A DNA stretch of 36,349 bases from Streptomyces sp. MH60. GTDB lineage: Bacteria; Actinomycetota; Actinomycetes; Streptomycetales; Streptomycetaceae. A model generated the notes under the pieces. It worked only from the letters and a program-made list of their open reading frames with translations. It was not told the DNA's origin and ran no database searches. Positions 16,682-24,093 of this stretch are shown in pieces. Made by a program: the position numbers and the translations under genes. Numbering within the stretch: position 1 is the first letter of the stretch; each line of letters opens with the position of its first letter. Where the stretch lies: positions 1-36,349 of the forward strand of contig NZ_MULI01000072.1 in the NCBI RefSeq assembly GCF_002939385.1, in the 5' to 3' direction.

Positions 16682-16725
16682 TCAACGGCGCAATGGAGCG
16701 CACGTTCGCTTCCGTGCGCCGTTGA
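16682..16725. terminator. phoU terminator with two alternative stems
   Basis: TCAACGGCGCA (16682-16692) pairs perfectly with TGCGCCGTTGA (16715-16725). An inner GCGCACG/CGTGCGC stem competes for the same 3' arm. Confidence 0.65.
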
Positions 16726-16796
16726 TGCGACGGCCGTTCGGGGCGTGCAATGGACCCACACACCCGGGTCCCAGGCACCCGCTTCCAGGAGGAACC

Positions 16797-16952
16797 ATGG
16801 CCGATTCCCCCAGCACGAAGCCCGACCCCGCACAGGAACGCCCGACCGAGCAGCCCACCGAGATCCGCAGCCTCCCGCTGATCGCCGCCTGCGGCTGCGG
16901 CTCGGGCTGCGGCTGCGGCTGCCAGTCGGGCAGCCCCTGCCAGTGCGGCTGA
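16797..16952 (+). CDS. 51-residue Cys/Gly-rich peptide of unknown function
   Basis: ATG 16797 is preceded by a near-perfect AGGAGGAA, and the frame ends at 16952. Residues 1-28 are Pro/Glu/Thr-rich and leader-like, ending IRSLPLIAA (23-31). Residues 32-51 contain seven Cys (32, 34, 38, 40, 42, 48, 50), Gly spacers, three Ser (36, 44, 46) and no Thr or aromatic residue. Such a composition fits a metallothionein-like metal-binding peptide or a RiPP precursor with a Cys-rich core. No LanB/M, YcaO, radical-SAM or methanobactin-type enzyme lies beside it; the nearest possible modifying protein is the LanC-like protein 597 nt downstream. It is insulated by hairpins on both sides (16682-16725, 16963-16996), implying its own transcript. 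Function unproven. Confidence 0.75.
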   Translation: MADSPSTKPDPAQERPTEQPTEIRSLPLIAACGCGSGCGCGCQSGSPCQCG

Positions 16953-16962
16953 CGCACCGGCG

Positions 16963-16996
16963 GTACGGCGGCGGCCGGCACCCCCGGCCGCCGTAC
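16963..16996. terminator. Hairpin after the Cys-rich peptide gene
   Basis: GTACGGCGG..CCGG (16963-16978) pairs with CCGGCCGCCGTAC (16984-16996) with a 3-nt bulge, 10 nt after the stop. Confidence 0.65.
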
Positions 16997-17037
16997 GGCC
17001 ACCGCTGACGGCCACCCCTGGGTGTCGCGTCGTACGA

Positions 17038-17057
17038 CTTGAGTACGGGTACTCAAG
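17038..17057. promoter_or_regulatory. 20-bp perfect palindrome CTTGAGTAC-GG-GTACTCAAG
   Basis: Perfect 9-bp arms with a 2-nt centre, 77 nt before the ATG at 17135. The size and symmetry are those of a dimeric repressor operator (TetR, GntR or MarR type). The cognate regulator is unknown; the AraC-type gene at 18886 is the only linked regulator. Confidence 0.65.
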
Positions 17058-17134
17058 CCCTCGCACCCGTTCCCGCCCGACCCTGGAGACAGGAAGCCGG
17101 ACGAAGACGACGAGCACGGGGAGCCCGAGACCCG

Positions 17135-17500
17135 ATGACGAAGACCACCCGCACCACCCGGATACGCACCCTGACCCGCCTGACCGTCGCCAACCGCGTC
17201 TCGGCGGCCTACCTCGCGCTGGTCGGCGGCGCGATGGCCGTCGCCGCGGCGGAGCCCCTCTTCGCGACCGGCCCCGACGCCTCCCTCATCTGGGTCTGGC
17301 CGGCCCTGTTCACCTTCCCGGCCTTCGGCTTCGTGGCCTGGCTCGGCGAGGCGGGCTGGGACGGCGACGCCCCGACGTGGTTCTTCGTCGGCGGCATCGT
17401 ACTCTCGGCGCTCGTCCAGTCGCTGGCCCTGGGGGCGGTGTGGCGGACGCTGCGGGGACGCCGGGGAGATCGCACGCACCACCTGACGACGGCGAACTGA
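17135..17500 (+). CDS. SCO4225-type small integral membrane protein
   Basis: 121 residues from ATG 17135. A basic N-terminus (KTTRTTRIRTLTR) precedes three membrane segments (about 19-37, 47-66, 80-100), with acidic residues in the loops (GEAGWDGDAP). The order of hydrophobic blocks and the position beside phoU match what I remember of the SCO4225 family. Function unknown. The 20-bp palindrome upstream suggests tight control. GGGGAG lies about 12 nt before the ATG. It is followed after 48 nt by the LanC-like gene and may share its transcript. Confidence 0.75.
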   Translation: MTKTTRTTRIRTLTRLTVANRVSAAYLALVGGAMAVAAAEPLFATGPDASLIWVWPALFTFPAFGFVAWLGEAGWDGDAPTWFFVGGIVLSALVQSLALGAVWRTLRGRRGDRTHHLTTAN

Positions 17501-17548
17501 CCCCGACGCACGCTGGGGCCCGGGGCACCCGGGTGCGAGAGTGACCCC

Positions 17549-18814
17549 ATGACGGCACCAGGAATCACGGTCGTGGCGGTCGACGAGGTCGAGGACATCG
17601 CGGTGGACGGGCTGCGGTGGCTGACGGGGACGGCGCGGGAGACCCCCGGCGGCGGCCTCGCCTGGCCGGCCAGGCCGTCGGAGGACGCCGTCGAACCGAT
17701 GCTCTACAACGGCACGGCGGGCATCATCCCCGTACTCCTGGAGGCGTGGCGGCACTTCGGCGACGACGCGTACGCCGACACCGCCCTGCGCGCGGCCCGC
17801 GACCTGGCCGCCCGCGTCGACGACCTGGACGACGACTCCCTGTACTTCGGCCGCACCGGACTGGCCCTGGTCCTGCGGTCCGTCCACGACTCCCTGGGCG
17901 ACACGGCCGCGGGCGAGGCCGCGGACCGCGCCCTGCGCCTCGTCCGCTCCCGCTTCGACGGCACCCGCTGGGGCGAGCTGTTCGAGCTGATGGGCGGCAA
18001 CGCGGGCATCGGCCTGGGCGCCCTCCTGTGCGGCGACCCCGACCTGGCCGTCCTGGCCGTGGAGCCGTACCTGCGTACGGCGGAGCGGACCGCGAACGGC
18101 GTCCACTGGCCCCACCGCCCGGACACCGACTCCCGCCTGCACCACGTCTCGCACGGCACCCTCGGCATCGCCCTGGCCCTCGCCCGGGTCGGCGGGGCCA
18201 CCGGCCGCGGGGACCTGCTCGACCTGGCGCTGTCCGCCGCGGCCGACGTCGTGGCCCGGGACTCCGCGGGACCCGACGGCTTCCTGGCCCCGCACTCCAC
18301 CCCGCAGTTCCTCCCGGACCTGATCGACCCTGTCAGCTACGGCTGGTGCCACGGCCCCTCCGGCGACGCCCAGCTCTTCCGCACCCTGCGGGACATCACC
18401 GCCGACCCCGCCTGGACCGCGCTGGCCGACCGCTGCTGGCACACGGTCACCCACTCCGGCCTCCCTGGGCGACTGCGCCCCGGCTTCTGGGACAACAACG
18501 GCCGCTGCTGCGGCACCGCGGGCGTCCTGGCCCTGGCCTGCGACCGGATCGCCGAGCAGCGCGACGCCTTCGACTTCGCCGACGTCCTGGTCGCGGACCT
18601 GACCGCCCGCGCGATCCGGGACGGCGCGGGCGCCCGCTGGTCCAACGTCGACTTCCGGTCCACCCCGGGCGACCTCGAACCCCAACCCGGCTGGGCGGGC
18701 GGCAACGCGGGCATCGTCCGCGAGCTGCTCCGCTACGTACGCCTGGCCCGCGGGGGAGACCCCGGCTACGCGTTCACGTGGCCGGACCAGCCGCCGGTGT
18801 CGCCGCCCGCCTGA
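17549..18814 (+). CDS. Stand-alone LanC-like (lanthionine cyclase-like) protein with CCG zinc motif
   Basis: 421 residues with repeated GxxG-type barrel motifs: LYNGTAGI (52-59), YFGRTGLAL (99-107), MGGNAGIGLG (148-157), SHGTLGIAL (201-209), WCHG (266-269), GRCCGTAG (318-325) and GWAGGNAGIV (381-390). Zinc ligands would be Cys267 and Cys320-Cys321; most LanC have Cys-His at the second site. His202 matches NisC His212. The NisC Asp141 position appears to be Glu146, Arg280 appears to be Ser263, and Tyr285 is His268, so ordinary cyclase chemistry may be changed. LanC enzymes join Cys thiols to dehydroamino acids; LanCL relatives act on other electrophiles. No dehydratase gene is present. Substrate unknown. 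Confidence 0.82.
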   Translation: MTAPGITVVAVDEVEDIAVDGLRWLTGTARETPGGGLAWPARPSEDAVEPMLYNGTAGIIPVLLEAWRHFGDDAYADTALRAARDLAARVDDLDDDSLYFGRTGLALVLRSVHDSLGDTAAGEAADRALRLVRSRFDGTRWGELFELMGGNAGIGLGALLCGDPDLAVLAVEPYLRTAERTANGVHWPHRPDTDSRLHHVSHGTLGIALALARVGGATGRGDLLDLALSAAADVVARDSAGPDGFLAPHSTPQFLPDLIDPVSYGWCHGPSGDAQLFRTLRDITADPAWTALADRCWHTVTHSGLPGRLRPGFWDNNGRCCGTAGVLALACDRIAEQRDAFDFADVLVADLTARAIRDGAGARWSNVDFRSTPGDLEPQPGWAGGNAGIVRELLRYVRLARGGDPGYAFTWPDQPPVSPPA

Positions 18815-18885
18815 CCGAACCGGACCGCAGCGATCGGGCACCGCGGAGGCGCCCCCTGCGACGGTGGATGCCGAAGGGAGGCCTC

Positions 18886-19755
18886 ATGATCTCGGCACTG
18901 AACCGGCTCATCGACCTGGTCGAGGAACACCTCGGCGAGGAACCGGACGTCCCCGCGCTGGCCGCGACGCTCGGCACGACCGAGTACCACCTGCGCCGGA
19001 TGTTCTCGTCGCTGGCGGGCATGCCGCTGTCGGAGTACGTCCGCCGGCGCCGCATGACCGTCGCCGCCGCCGACGTCGTACGGGGCGGGGACGATCTGCT
19101 GGGCATCGCCGTCCGGTACGGATACGGCTCCACGGAGGCGTTCGGACGCGCGTTCCGGTCGGTCCACGGCACCGCCCCGCGCGATGTTCGCCGCGCGGGA
19201 GGCCCCCTTCGGTCACAACCGCAGCTCAGGTTCCGCCTGACCGTCGAAGGGAGCACCTCCATGGACACCCGTTTCGCCGACCGCCCCGCCTTCCGCCTGA
19301 TCGGACACGCCACCCGCGTCCCGCTCATCCACGAGGGCGTCAACCCGCACATCCAGCAGCACATCGCCGCACTCCCCCAGGAGGCCCATGCCCGCCTGAA
19401 GTCCCTCAGTGACACGGACCCGGCCGGCCTGCTCCAGGTCAGCGACGACGTGGCCCAGGACAGTGCGGAGGGCACCGAACTGACCTACCTGCACGGCGTG
19501 GCCGTGACCGCCGGCACCCCGGCCCCCGCCGACCTCGACGCCATCGAGGTACCGGCCGGCACGTGGGCGGTCTTCCGCAGCTCGGGCGCCTACCCGGACG
19601 CCCTCCAGACCACCTGGGCGGCCACCGCGTCCGAGTGGTTCCCCTCCAACCCGTGGCGCCTGCGCCCCGGCCCGTCGATCGTCTCGGTCCTGGACCGGGC
19701 GGACGACTTCACGACGGCGACGACCGAACTGTGGCTCCCGGTGGAACCGGCCTGA
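18886..19755 (+). CDS. AraC-family regulator with GyrI-like effector domain
   Basis: 289 residues; ATG 18886 follows GGGAGG. The N-terminal double helix-turn-helix (about 1-105: ALAATLGTTEYHLRRMFSSL and GIAVRYGYGSTEAFGRAFRS) is joined to a C-terminal GyrI/SOUL-like ligand domain (about 126-289), the Rob/BltR-like layout. Such proteins usually bind small hydrophobic or cationic compounds and activate neighbouring transport or detoxification genes. An internal ATG at 19261 (codon 126), preceded by GAAGGGAG, lies exactly at the domain boundary and may give a separate ligand domain. It is 71 nt downstream of the LanC-like gene, in the same direction. Confidence 0.88.
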   Translation: MISALNRLIDLVEEHLGEEPDVPALAATLGTTEYHLRRMFSSLAGMPLSEYVRRRRMTVAAADVVRGGDDLLGIAVRYGYGSTEAFGRAFRSVHGTAPRDVRRAGGPLRSQPQLRFRLTVEGSTSMDTRFADRPAFRLIGHATRVPLIHEGVNPHIQQHIAALPQEAHARLKSLSDTDPAGLLQVSDDVAQDSAEGTELTYLHGVAVTAGTPAPADLDAIEVPAGTWAVFRSSGAYPDALQTTWAATASEWFPSNPWRLRPGPSIVSVLDRADDFTTATTELWLPVEPA

Positions 19756-19763
19756 GGAACCGG

Positions 19764-19788
19764 CTGATCAGAGGGACTGATCAGAGGG
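19764..19788. repeat. Two tandem copies of CTGATCAGAGGG at a convergent gene end
   Basis: Exact 12-mers at 19764-19775 and 19777-19788, one base apart. The second copy includes the minus-strand stop codon of the VOC gene, and each contains palindromic TGATCA. Confidence 0.75.
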
Positions 19789-20161
19789 GCCGGAGACGGG
19801 CCTTGAGCAGACAGAACTCATTGCCCTCGGGATCGGCGAGGACGTGCCACGACTCCTCGCCGGTCTGCCCGATGTCGGCCGGGCGCGCCCCGAGCTTCAG
19901 GAGGCGCTCCAGCTCGGCGTCCTGATCGCGGTCGGTGGCGTTGACGTCGATGTGCAGCCGGGACTTGCCGGGCTCCGGCTCGTCCCGGCGGCTGAGGATG
20001 ATCGTCGGCTGCGGCCCGCCGAACCCCTCACGCGGCCCGATCTCGAAGAACTCGTTCCCCTCGCGGTCCAGCACGACGAAGTCCAGCACCTCGCACCAGA
20101 ACCGCGCCAGCACCTCGGGGTCGCGACAACCGAGCACGAGCTCACTGATCCGACATGCCAT
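19781..20161 (-). CDS. VOC-superfamily (glyoxalase-like) protein, copy 1
   Basis: 126 residues from ATG 20161. Both beta-alpha-beta-beta-beta units are visible: DPEVLARFWCEVLDF (14-28) in the first and HVLADPEGNEFCLL near the end, the Glyoxalase_6-type signature. The frame is open farther upstream, but that part is Arg/Pro-rich and unlike the family. VOC proteins include lyases, dioxygenases and antibiotic-binding resistance proteins; the sequence does not decide among these. A paralogue lies on the opposite strand at 21819. It converges on the AraC-type gene. Confidence 0.82.
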   Translation of the reverse strand: MACRISELVLGCRDPEVLARFWCEVLDFVVLDREGNEFFEIGPREGFGGPQPTIILSRRDEPEPGKSRLHIDVNATDRDQDAELERLLKLGARPADIGQTGEESWHVLADPEGNEFCLLKARLRPL

Positions 20162-20286
20162 GGAGGAAACCTGCTCTCGACGTGGGAAGCACGGGTACGA
20201 ACGCGCTGGTGACCGTACCTGGAGGGGCGGTCGGGGGCGAAGGGTTTTCACCGGGACAGGCCGAACGTCCGGGCTTCCGGGGCGGC

Positions 20287-21222
20287 TCAGTCCGTCGGTA
20301 CCCCGTCCGTCAGTGTGGCGAGGTCGACGGTGTCCTCGGACGGTGGCGCCTCGACGGTGACCGGTTGGTCGACGTCGAGGAAGGTGACGGTCATGTCGAG
20401 GGGATCGCCGTCGATGATCTCGAGCGGCTTCCCGTCGCTGCCGCCCTTCGCCGCGTACGTATCGCCCCGCATGCGGAACTGCTTGGTGCGGTTGTCGTCG
20501 CCGATCCACAGGTCCACGGTCAGCGTGCCTTCGATGCGCAGCTCGAAGAACTGCCCAAGGCTGTCGATGTGACGCTCGCGGGCCGCCTTGCCGGTGGCTG
20601 CGTCACGCGCGGCACCTACGCCCCGCTTGGTGACCGTTCCTCGGTAGTGCGTCGTCGATACACTGCCGATCGTTTCGGTCCCGATACGCCGCACGTCTTT
20701 CGATGCGGACAGCATCACCGACTGAACGACCGGATTGCCTTCGAGCTGACGCGGCAGCACGCCGTACGAATTGTTGTCGGTCAAGTCCAGTCCCCACGCG
20801 GCGGGTTCGGCGCTGAACCAGCTCGCACCCTTCAGCTTCTCGGATGCGACGGCGTCCCCGCGCACATACATCGCCCCGTCGACGAACCGGACCTCCAGCG
20901 GTCTGCCTCCGTACCGGCCGGTGGCGTTCATCTCCATCCCCATGGCCATGGGCGCCGTACGCATGGATGCCTCGGCCTTCACCCGACCCCACTCCGGCAC
21001 CGTGCCGGTGACCCGGTAGTGGAGCGACGTGATGCGCTCGGCGTCCGAAGCCGCCTTCGCCACGGCCGCCGCAGGTGTCACCTCGGACAAACCGTTGTCC
21101 GCGGACGCCGGGTCACTCGCCGAACCCTCTCCGCAGGCAGCCGTTCCCCCGGTGAGCAGCACGACGGCGAACGCCGCGCTCGTCACCCTGCGCGGTATCC
21201 GACCACGCCGTGAATTTCCCAT
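20287..21222 (-). CDS. Secreted lipoprotein, LppX/LprAFG-like
   Basis: 311 residues. Signal peptide with lipobox TAAC (Cys30), then a beta-rich domain with SLHYRVTGTVPEWGRVKAEASMR, VRFVDGAMYVRG and VDLWIGDDNRTKQFRM, typical of the LppX_LprAFG fold that forms a half-barrel with a hydrophobic pocket for lipids in mycobacteria. The Streptomyces ligand is unknown. Third-position GC is a little lower than in neighbouring core genes. It is divergent from the cupin gene at 21351. Confidence 0.8.
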   Translation of the reverse strand: MGNSRRGRIPRRVTSAAFAVVLLTGGTAACGEGSASDPASADNGLSEVTPAAAVAKAASDAERITSLHYRVTGTVPEWGRVKAEASMRTAPMAMGMEMNATGRYGGRPLEVRFVDGAMYVRGDAVASEKLKGASWFSAEPAAWGLDLTDNNSYGVLPRQLEGNPVVQSVMLSASKDVRRIGTETIGSVSTTHYRGTVTKRGVGAARDAATGKAARERHIDSLGQFFELRIEGTLTVDLWIGDDNRTKQFRMRGDTYAAKGGSDGKPLEIIDGDPLDMTVTFLDVDQPVTVEAPPSEDTVDLATLTDGVPTD

Positions 21223-21350
21223 AATTCCCCCCGGAATCAGAGCGACTGATCATGCCGCGCCGTGAGCGTATCCCGCTGCGCACCCCGTGATCCGCGCAGT
21301 TCCCGAGCCTGAGCCGAGCCCCGCGCGGCCGGCTGCTAGCTTCCGGGACC

Positions 21351-21749
21351 ATGACGGACAGCGTGTACGTGGGCAACGCGGGCAAGGACGCGGCACTGGA
21401 CCGGGGCTGGCTGCTGGGGCACTTCAAGGACGCCTCCGACCCCCGGCACAGCGAGGACGTGGAGATCAAGTGGGGCGTCCACCCGAGGGGGGACGAGCGT
21501 GCCCACTGGGTCACCGGCGAGGACCGCACCGCCTTGCAGGTCCTCATCAGCGGACGCTTCCGGGTGGACTTCCCCGGCCGCAGCGTCGTCCTGGCCGAGC
21601 AGGGCGACTACGTCGTGTGGGGCAGGGGCGTCGACCATTCCTGGTACGCGGAGGAGGAGTCCGTGGTCCTCACGGTGCGGTGGCCGTCGGTGCCCGGCTA
21701 CGCGGTCGCCGACGAGGCCGATCCCGGCGCCCAGGACGCCGGGGCTTGA
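21351..21749 (+). CDS. Small cupin-fold protein
   Basis: 132 residues from ATG 21351. The centre reads as a single cupin beta-barrel: EIKWGVHPRGDERAHWVTGEDRTALQVLISGRFRVDF, then GDYVVWGRGVDHSWYAEEESVVLTVRW. His64 and the DHSW His are candidate metal ligands, but the full cupin 1 motif is not clear. TAGCTT lies 8 nt before the ATG without a good ribosome site, so a short or absent leader is possible. Function unknown. Confidence 0.72.
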   Translation: MTDSVYVGNAGKDAALDRGWLLGHFKDASDPRHSEDVEIKWGVHPRGDERAHWVTGEDRTALQVLISGRFRVDFPGRSVVLAEQGDYVVWGRGVDHSWYAEEESVVLTVRWPSVPGYAVADEADPGAQDAGA

Positions 21750-21818
21750 ACGTCTGCTCGATGGCGGTGGAGGGCACCATAGGCTGAGCGTTCATCCGCA
21801 CTGCTACCTGGGGGAGAA

Positions 21819-22214
21819 ATGACCAGTAGGTTCACGGAGTTGGTCGTCGACTGCCACGACCCGGAGCGCCTCGCGGCCTTCTGGTGCGCGGCGCTGGACT
21901 TCAGGGTGATCGACCGGAGCGAGGGCAAGGTCGAGATCGGCTCCTGGGAGCCGACGGTCGAGGCGGTCCGGGCCCGCCAGATGCCTCCCACCGTCCTCTT
22001 CGTCCAGGTACCCGAGGGCAAGACCGTGAAGAACCGGCTCCACCTGGACATCAGCCCCATCGACGGCAGCACCGAGGACGAGGCGGCCAGACTCCTCGAC
22101 CTCGGCGCCACCAAGGTGGACGTGGGCCAGGGCCCGGGCCGGAGCTGGGTGGTCATGGCCGACCCCGAGGGCAACGAGTTCGACGTCGTACGCACCCTGG
22201 CACCGTCCGACTAG
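21819..22214 (+). CDS. VOC-superfamily (glyoxalase-like) protein, copy 2
   Basis: 131 residues, ATG 21819 preceded by GGGGGAG. It shares with copy 1 the block DPERLAAFWCAALDF (14-28) and the end VVMADPEGNEFDVV, with the same spacing, so the two are paralogues. In between, RLHLDISPIDGSTEDEAARLLDLGA matches RLHIDVN..LERLLKLGA of copy 1. Role unknown; detoxification or small-molecule binding is common in the family. Confidence 0.82.
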   Translation: MTSRFTELVVDCHDPERLAAFWCAALDFRVIDRSEGKVEIGSWEPTVEAVRARQMPPTVLFVQVPEGKTVKNRLHLDISPIDGSTEDEAARLLDLGATKVDVGQGPGRSWVVMADPEGNEFDVVRTLAPSD

Positions 22215-22557
22215 CCGATACCCGGCGCCGTGACCTGCACGCTCACCACCTTGCGGCTCTACGGCTGCTCTGCCGGCGAATCCGGAGTGCGCCCACCATC
22301 AGACACAGCGCCGTGCAACGGCCACCACTCGCACGTCGGTTGTCAGTGCCGCCACCTAGGCTCTCAAGCGCGCGGTCGGCTTCCGGGGGTTCCAGCTCTG
22401 TGAGGAATGGTTGCATCCCCGGCCTGTCTGGGGGCGGCCCGGAGATTCGTCCGGGACCTAACCGACGGTCGGGCTACGTCGATGGCCAGCGGATGACCTG
22501 CCAGAGCCGACCGCGCACCGGGGCCACGGACACCGTGGCAGTGGCTACGGTCGGCCC
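22215..22557. other. 343-bp gap with no gene
   Basis: No frame has coding bias. The only element I can support is the -10 TACGGT at 22546-22551 for the next gene. GC is slightly lower than in the surroundings. Confidence 0.6.
22546..22551 (+). promoter_or_regulatory. -10 TACGGT at leaderless spacing for the gene at 22558
   Basis: TACGGT, then 6 nt (CGGCCC), then ATG; no ribosome binding site. Confidence 0.5.
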
Positions 22558-23034
22558 ATGCAGTGGATCACCTTGATCAGCACCGTAGTCGGCGCGGCCA
22601 TCGCCACAGGGTCCACCATGCTGCTGGACCGTCAACGGTGGAAGCGGGAGCGCTTGGACCGCGAGACGCAAGCGCGTCGCACTCTGTACGGGGACTACCT
22701 GGCCGGTCTGTCCGAGGCTCGGCACACCTGCGGCAACGTGGCCCGGAACCCTGACATCGAACCCGCCACGCGCCGCACCACGGCTCGCGAGGCGTTCGGG
22801 CCGTGCATCGGCCTGAGGTACCAGATGACCATCAGTGCGCCCGGTCGCGTCGTGGATGCCTCGGAGGACACTTTCCGTCGGCTGCGTGACCTCCGCGATC
22901 GCGTGATGGAGGGAATCCTGGTCACCGACCCGGTGTATCTGGAGGGGCGCCGCGCTTACGACGACGCCCTTGCCACGCTGCGGGCGCGCATGCGAGAAGA
23001 CGTACGCAGCAGCGGAGACAGCACCGCGCCCTGA
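22558..23034 (+). CDS. Membrane-anchored protein of unknown function
   Basis: 158 residues. One N-terminal hydrophobic segment (about 3-23, WITLISTVVGAAIATGSTMLL) is followed at once by a basic, helical, probably coiled-coil stretch (DRQRWKRERLDRETQARRTLYGDYLAGLSEAR). Two Cys (in HTCGN and GPCIG). Similar short TM plus helix proteins are common in Streptomyces accessory DNA with no known role. Codon bias is weaker than in neighbouring core genes. It converges on gpmA. Confidence 0.68.
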   Translation: MQWITLISTVVGAAIATGSTMLLDRQRWKRERLDRETQARRTLYGDYLAGLSEARHTCGNVARNPDIEPATRRTTAREAFGPCIGLRYQMTISAPGRVVDASEDTFRRLRDLRDRVMEGILVTDPVYLEGRRAYDDALATLRARMREDVRSSGDSTAP

Positions 23035-23112
23035 GTGAGCTTTCATCTGCGTCGTCGCGTTACGGAATCCGTAGCGGGACAGCGAAGCACACGACCCGCA
23101 AGCCTAGCGAAC

Positions 23113-23150
23113 AGCCCCCTCCCGGCGGAGGAGTGTGGGCAGGGGGCTGC
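23113..23150. terminator. gpmA terminator
   Basis: CAGCCCCCT (23113-23121) pairs perfectly with AGGGGGCTG (23142-23150), starting 11 nt after the gpmA stop on the minus strand. Confidence 0.65.
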
Positions 23151-23160
23151 TCATAGGGAC

Positions 23161-23922
23161 CTACTTCTTCTTGCCCTGGTTCTTCACGGCCTCGATCGCG
23201 GCCGCCGCCGCGTCCGGGTCCAGGTACGTGCCGCCCGGGTTCAGCGGCTTGAACTCGGCGTCGAGTTCGTAGGACAGCGGGATGCCCGTCGGGATGTTCA
23301 GGCCCGCGATGTCGGCGTCGGAGATGCCGTCGAGGTGCTTGACCAGGGCGCGGAGGGAGTTGCCGTGGGCCGCGACCAGGACCGTGCGGCCGGTGAGGAG
23401 GTCGGGGACGATGCTGTCGAACCAGTACGGCAGCATGCGGCCGACGACGTCCTTCAGGCACTCCGTCTGCGGGCGCAGCTCGGGCGGGAGCATCGCGTAG
23501 CGGGCGTCGGAGAACTGGGAGTACTCGGCGTCGCGGTCCAGGGGCGGCGGCGGGGTGTCGTAGGAGCGGCGCCACAGCATGAACTGCTCCTCGCCGAACT
23601 CGGCCAGGGTCTGGGCCTTGTCCTTGCCCTGGAGGGCGCCGTAGTGGCGCTCGTTCAGGCGCCAGTGGCGGTGGACCGGGATCCAGTGGCGGTCGGCGGC
23701 CTCCAGCGCGAGCTGGGCCGTGCGGATCGCGCGCTTCTGGACGGACGTGTGGACCACGTCGGGCAGCAGGCCGGCGTCCTTGAGCAGCTCGCCGCCGCGC
23801 GTCGCCTCCTTCTCGCCCTTCGGGGTGAGGTTGACGTCCACCCAGCCGGTGAACAGGTTCTTCTCGTTCCACTCGCTCTCGCCGTGGCGGAGGAGGATCA
23901 GCTTGTACGGTGCGTCGGCCAT
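23161..23922 (-). CDS. gpmA: 2,3-bisphosphoglycerate-dependent phosphoglycerate mutase
   Basis: 253 residues from ATG 23922. Catalytic motif LRHGESEWN with phospho-His13 (R12-H13-G14-E15), Glu91 (LNERHYGALQG) and second His186 (VAAHGNSL). It interconverts 3- and 2-phosphoglycerate in glycolysis/gluconeogenesis in the cytoplasm. The C-terminus ends in Lys3. It is divergent from the MFS gene at 24094. Confidence 0.96.
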   Translation of the reverse strand: MADAPYKLILLRHGESEWNEKNLFTGWVDVNLTPKGEKEATRGGELLKDAGLLPDVVHTSVQKRAIRTAQLALEAADRHWIPVHRHWRLNERHYGALQGKDKAQTLAEFGEEQFMLWRRSYDTPPPPLDRDAEYSQFSDARYAMLPPELRPQTECLKDVVGRMLPYWFDSIVPDLLTGRTVLVAAHGNSLRALVKHLDGISDADIAGLNIPTGIPLSYELDAEFKPLNPGGTYLDPDAAAAAIEAVKNQGKKK

Positions 23923-23981
23923 GGTTCCGAGCGTAATCGAACCCCCGGACCCGGTGCTCGGCGCGCCCGGTGGGCGGACGG

Positions 23982-24009
23982 TTGACGGAAAGTGTTAATC
24001 GAGTAGCCC
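23982..24009 (+). promoter_or_regulatory. Putative promoter of the MFS gene
   Basis: TTGACG (23982-23987), 16-nt spacer, TAGCCC (24004-24009), about 85 nt before the ATG at 24094. Confidence 0.4.
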
Positions 24010-24093
24010 CGCACCGGTGGCGTTTGTAAGTTGTGATCACCGCGACAGCCGCTTACATCCACAGCTCACCGTCACAGCCACCTCGGGGGAACC

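Noticed and set aside
16797..16952. Methanobactin or classical lanthipeptide precursor
   Set aside because: No MbnB/MbnC-type, LanB, LanM or LanKC gene lies in the window, and the core lacks Thr and has only three Ser. A generic Cys-rich peptide is all that can be claimed.
23061..23073. TACGGAATCCGTA palindrome downstream of gpmA
   Set aside because: It is between convergent gene ends, not at a promoter, and short enough to occur by chance.
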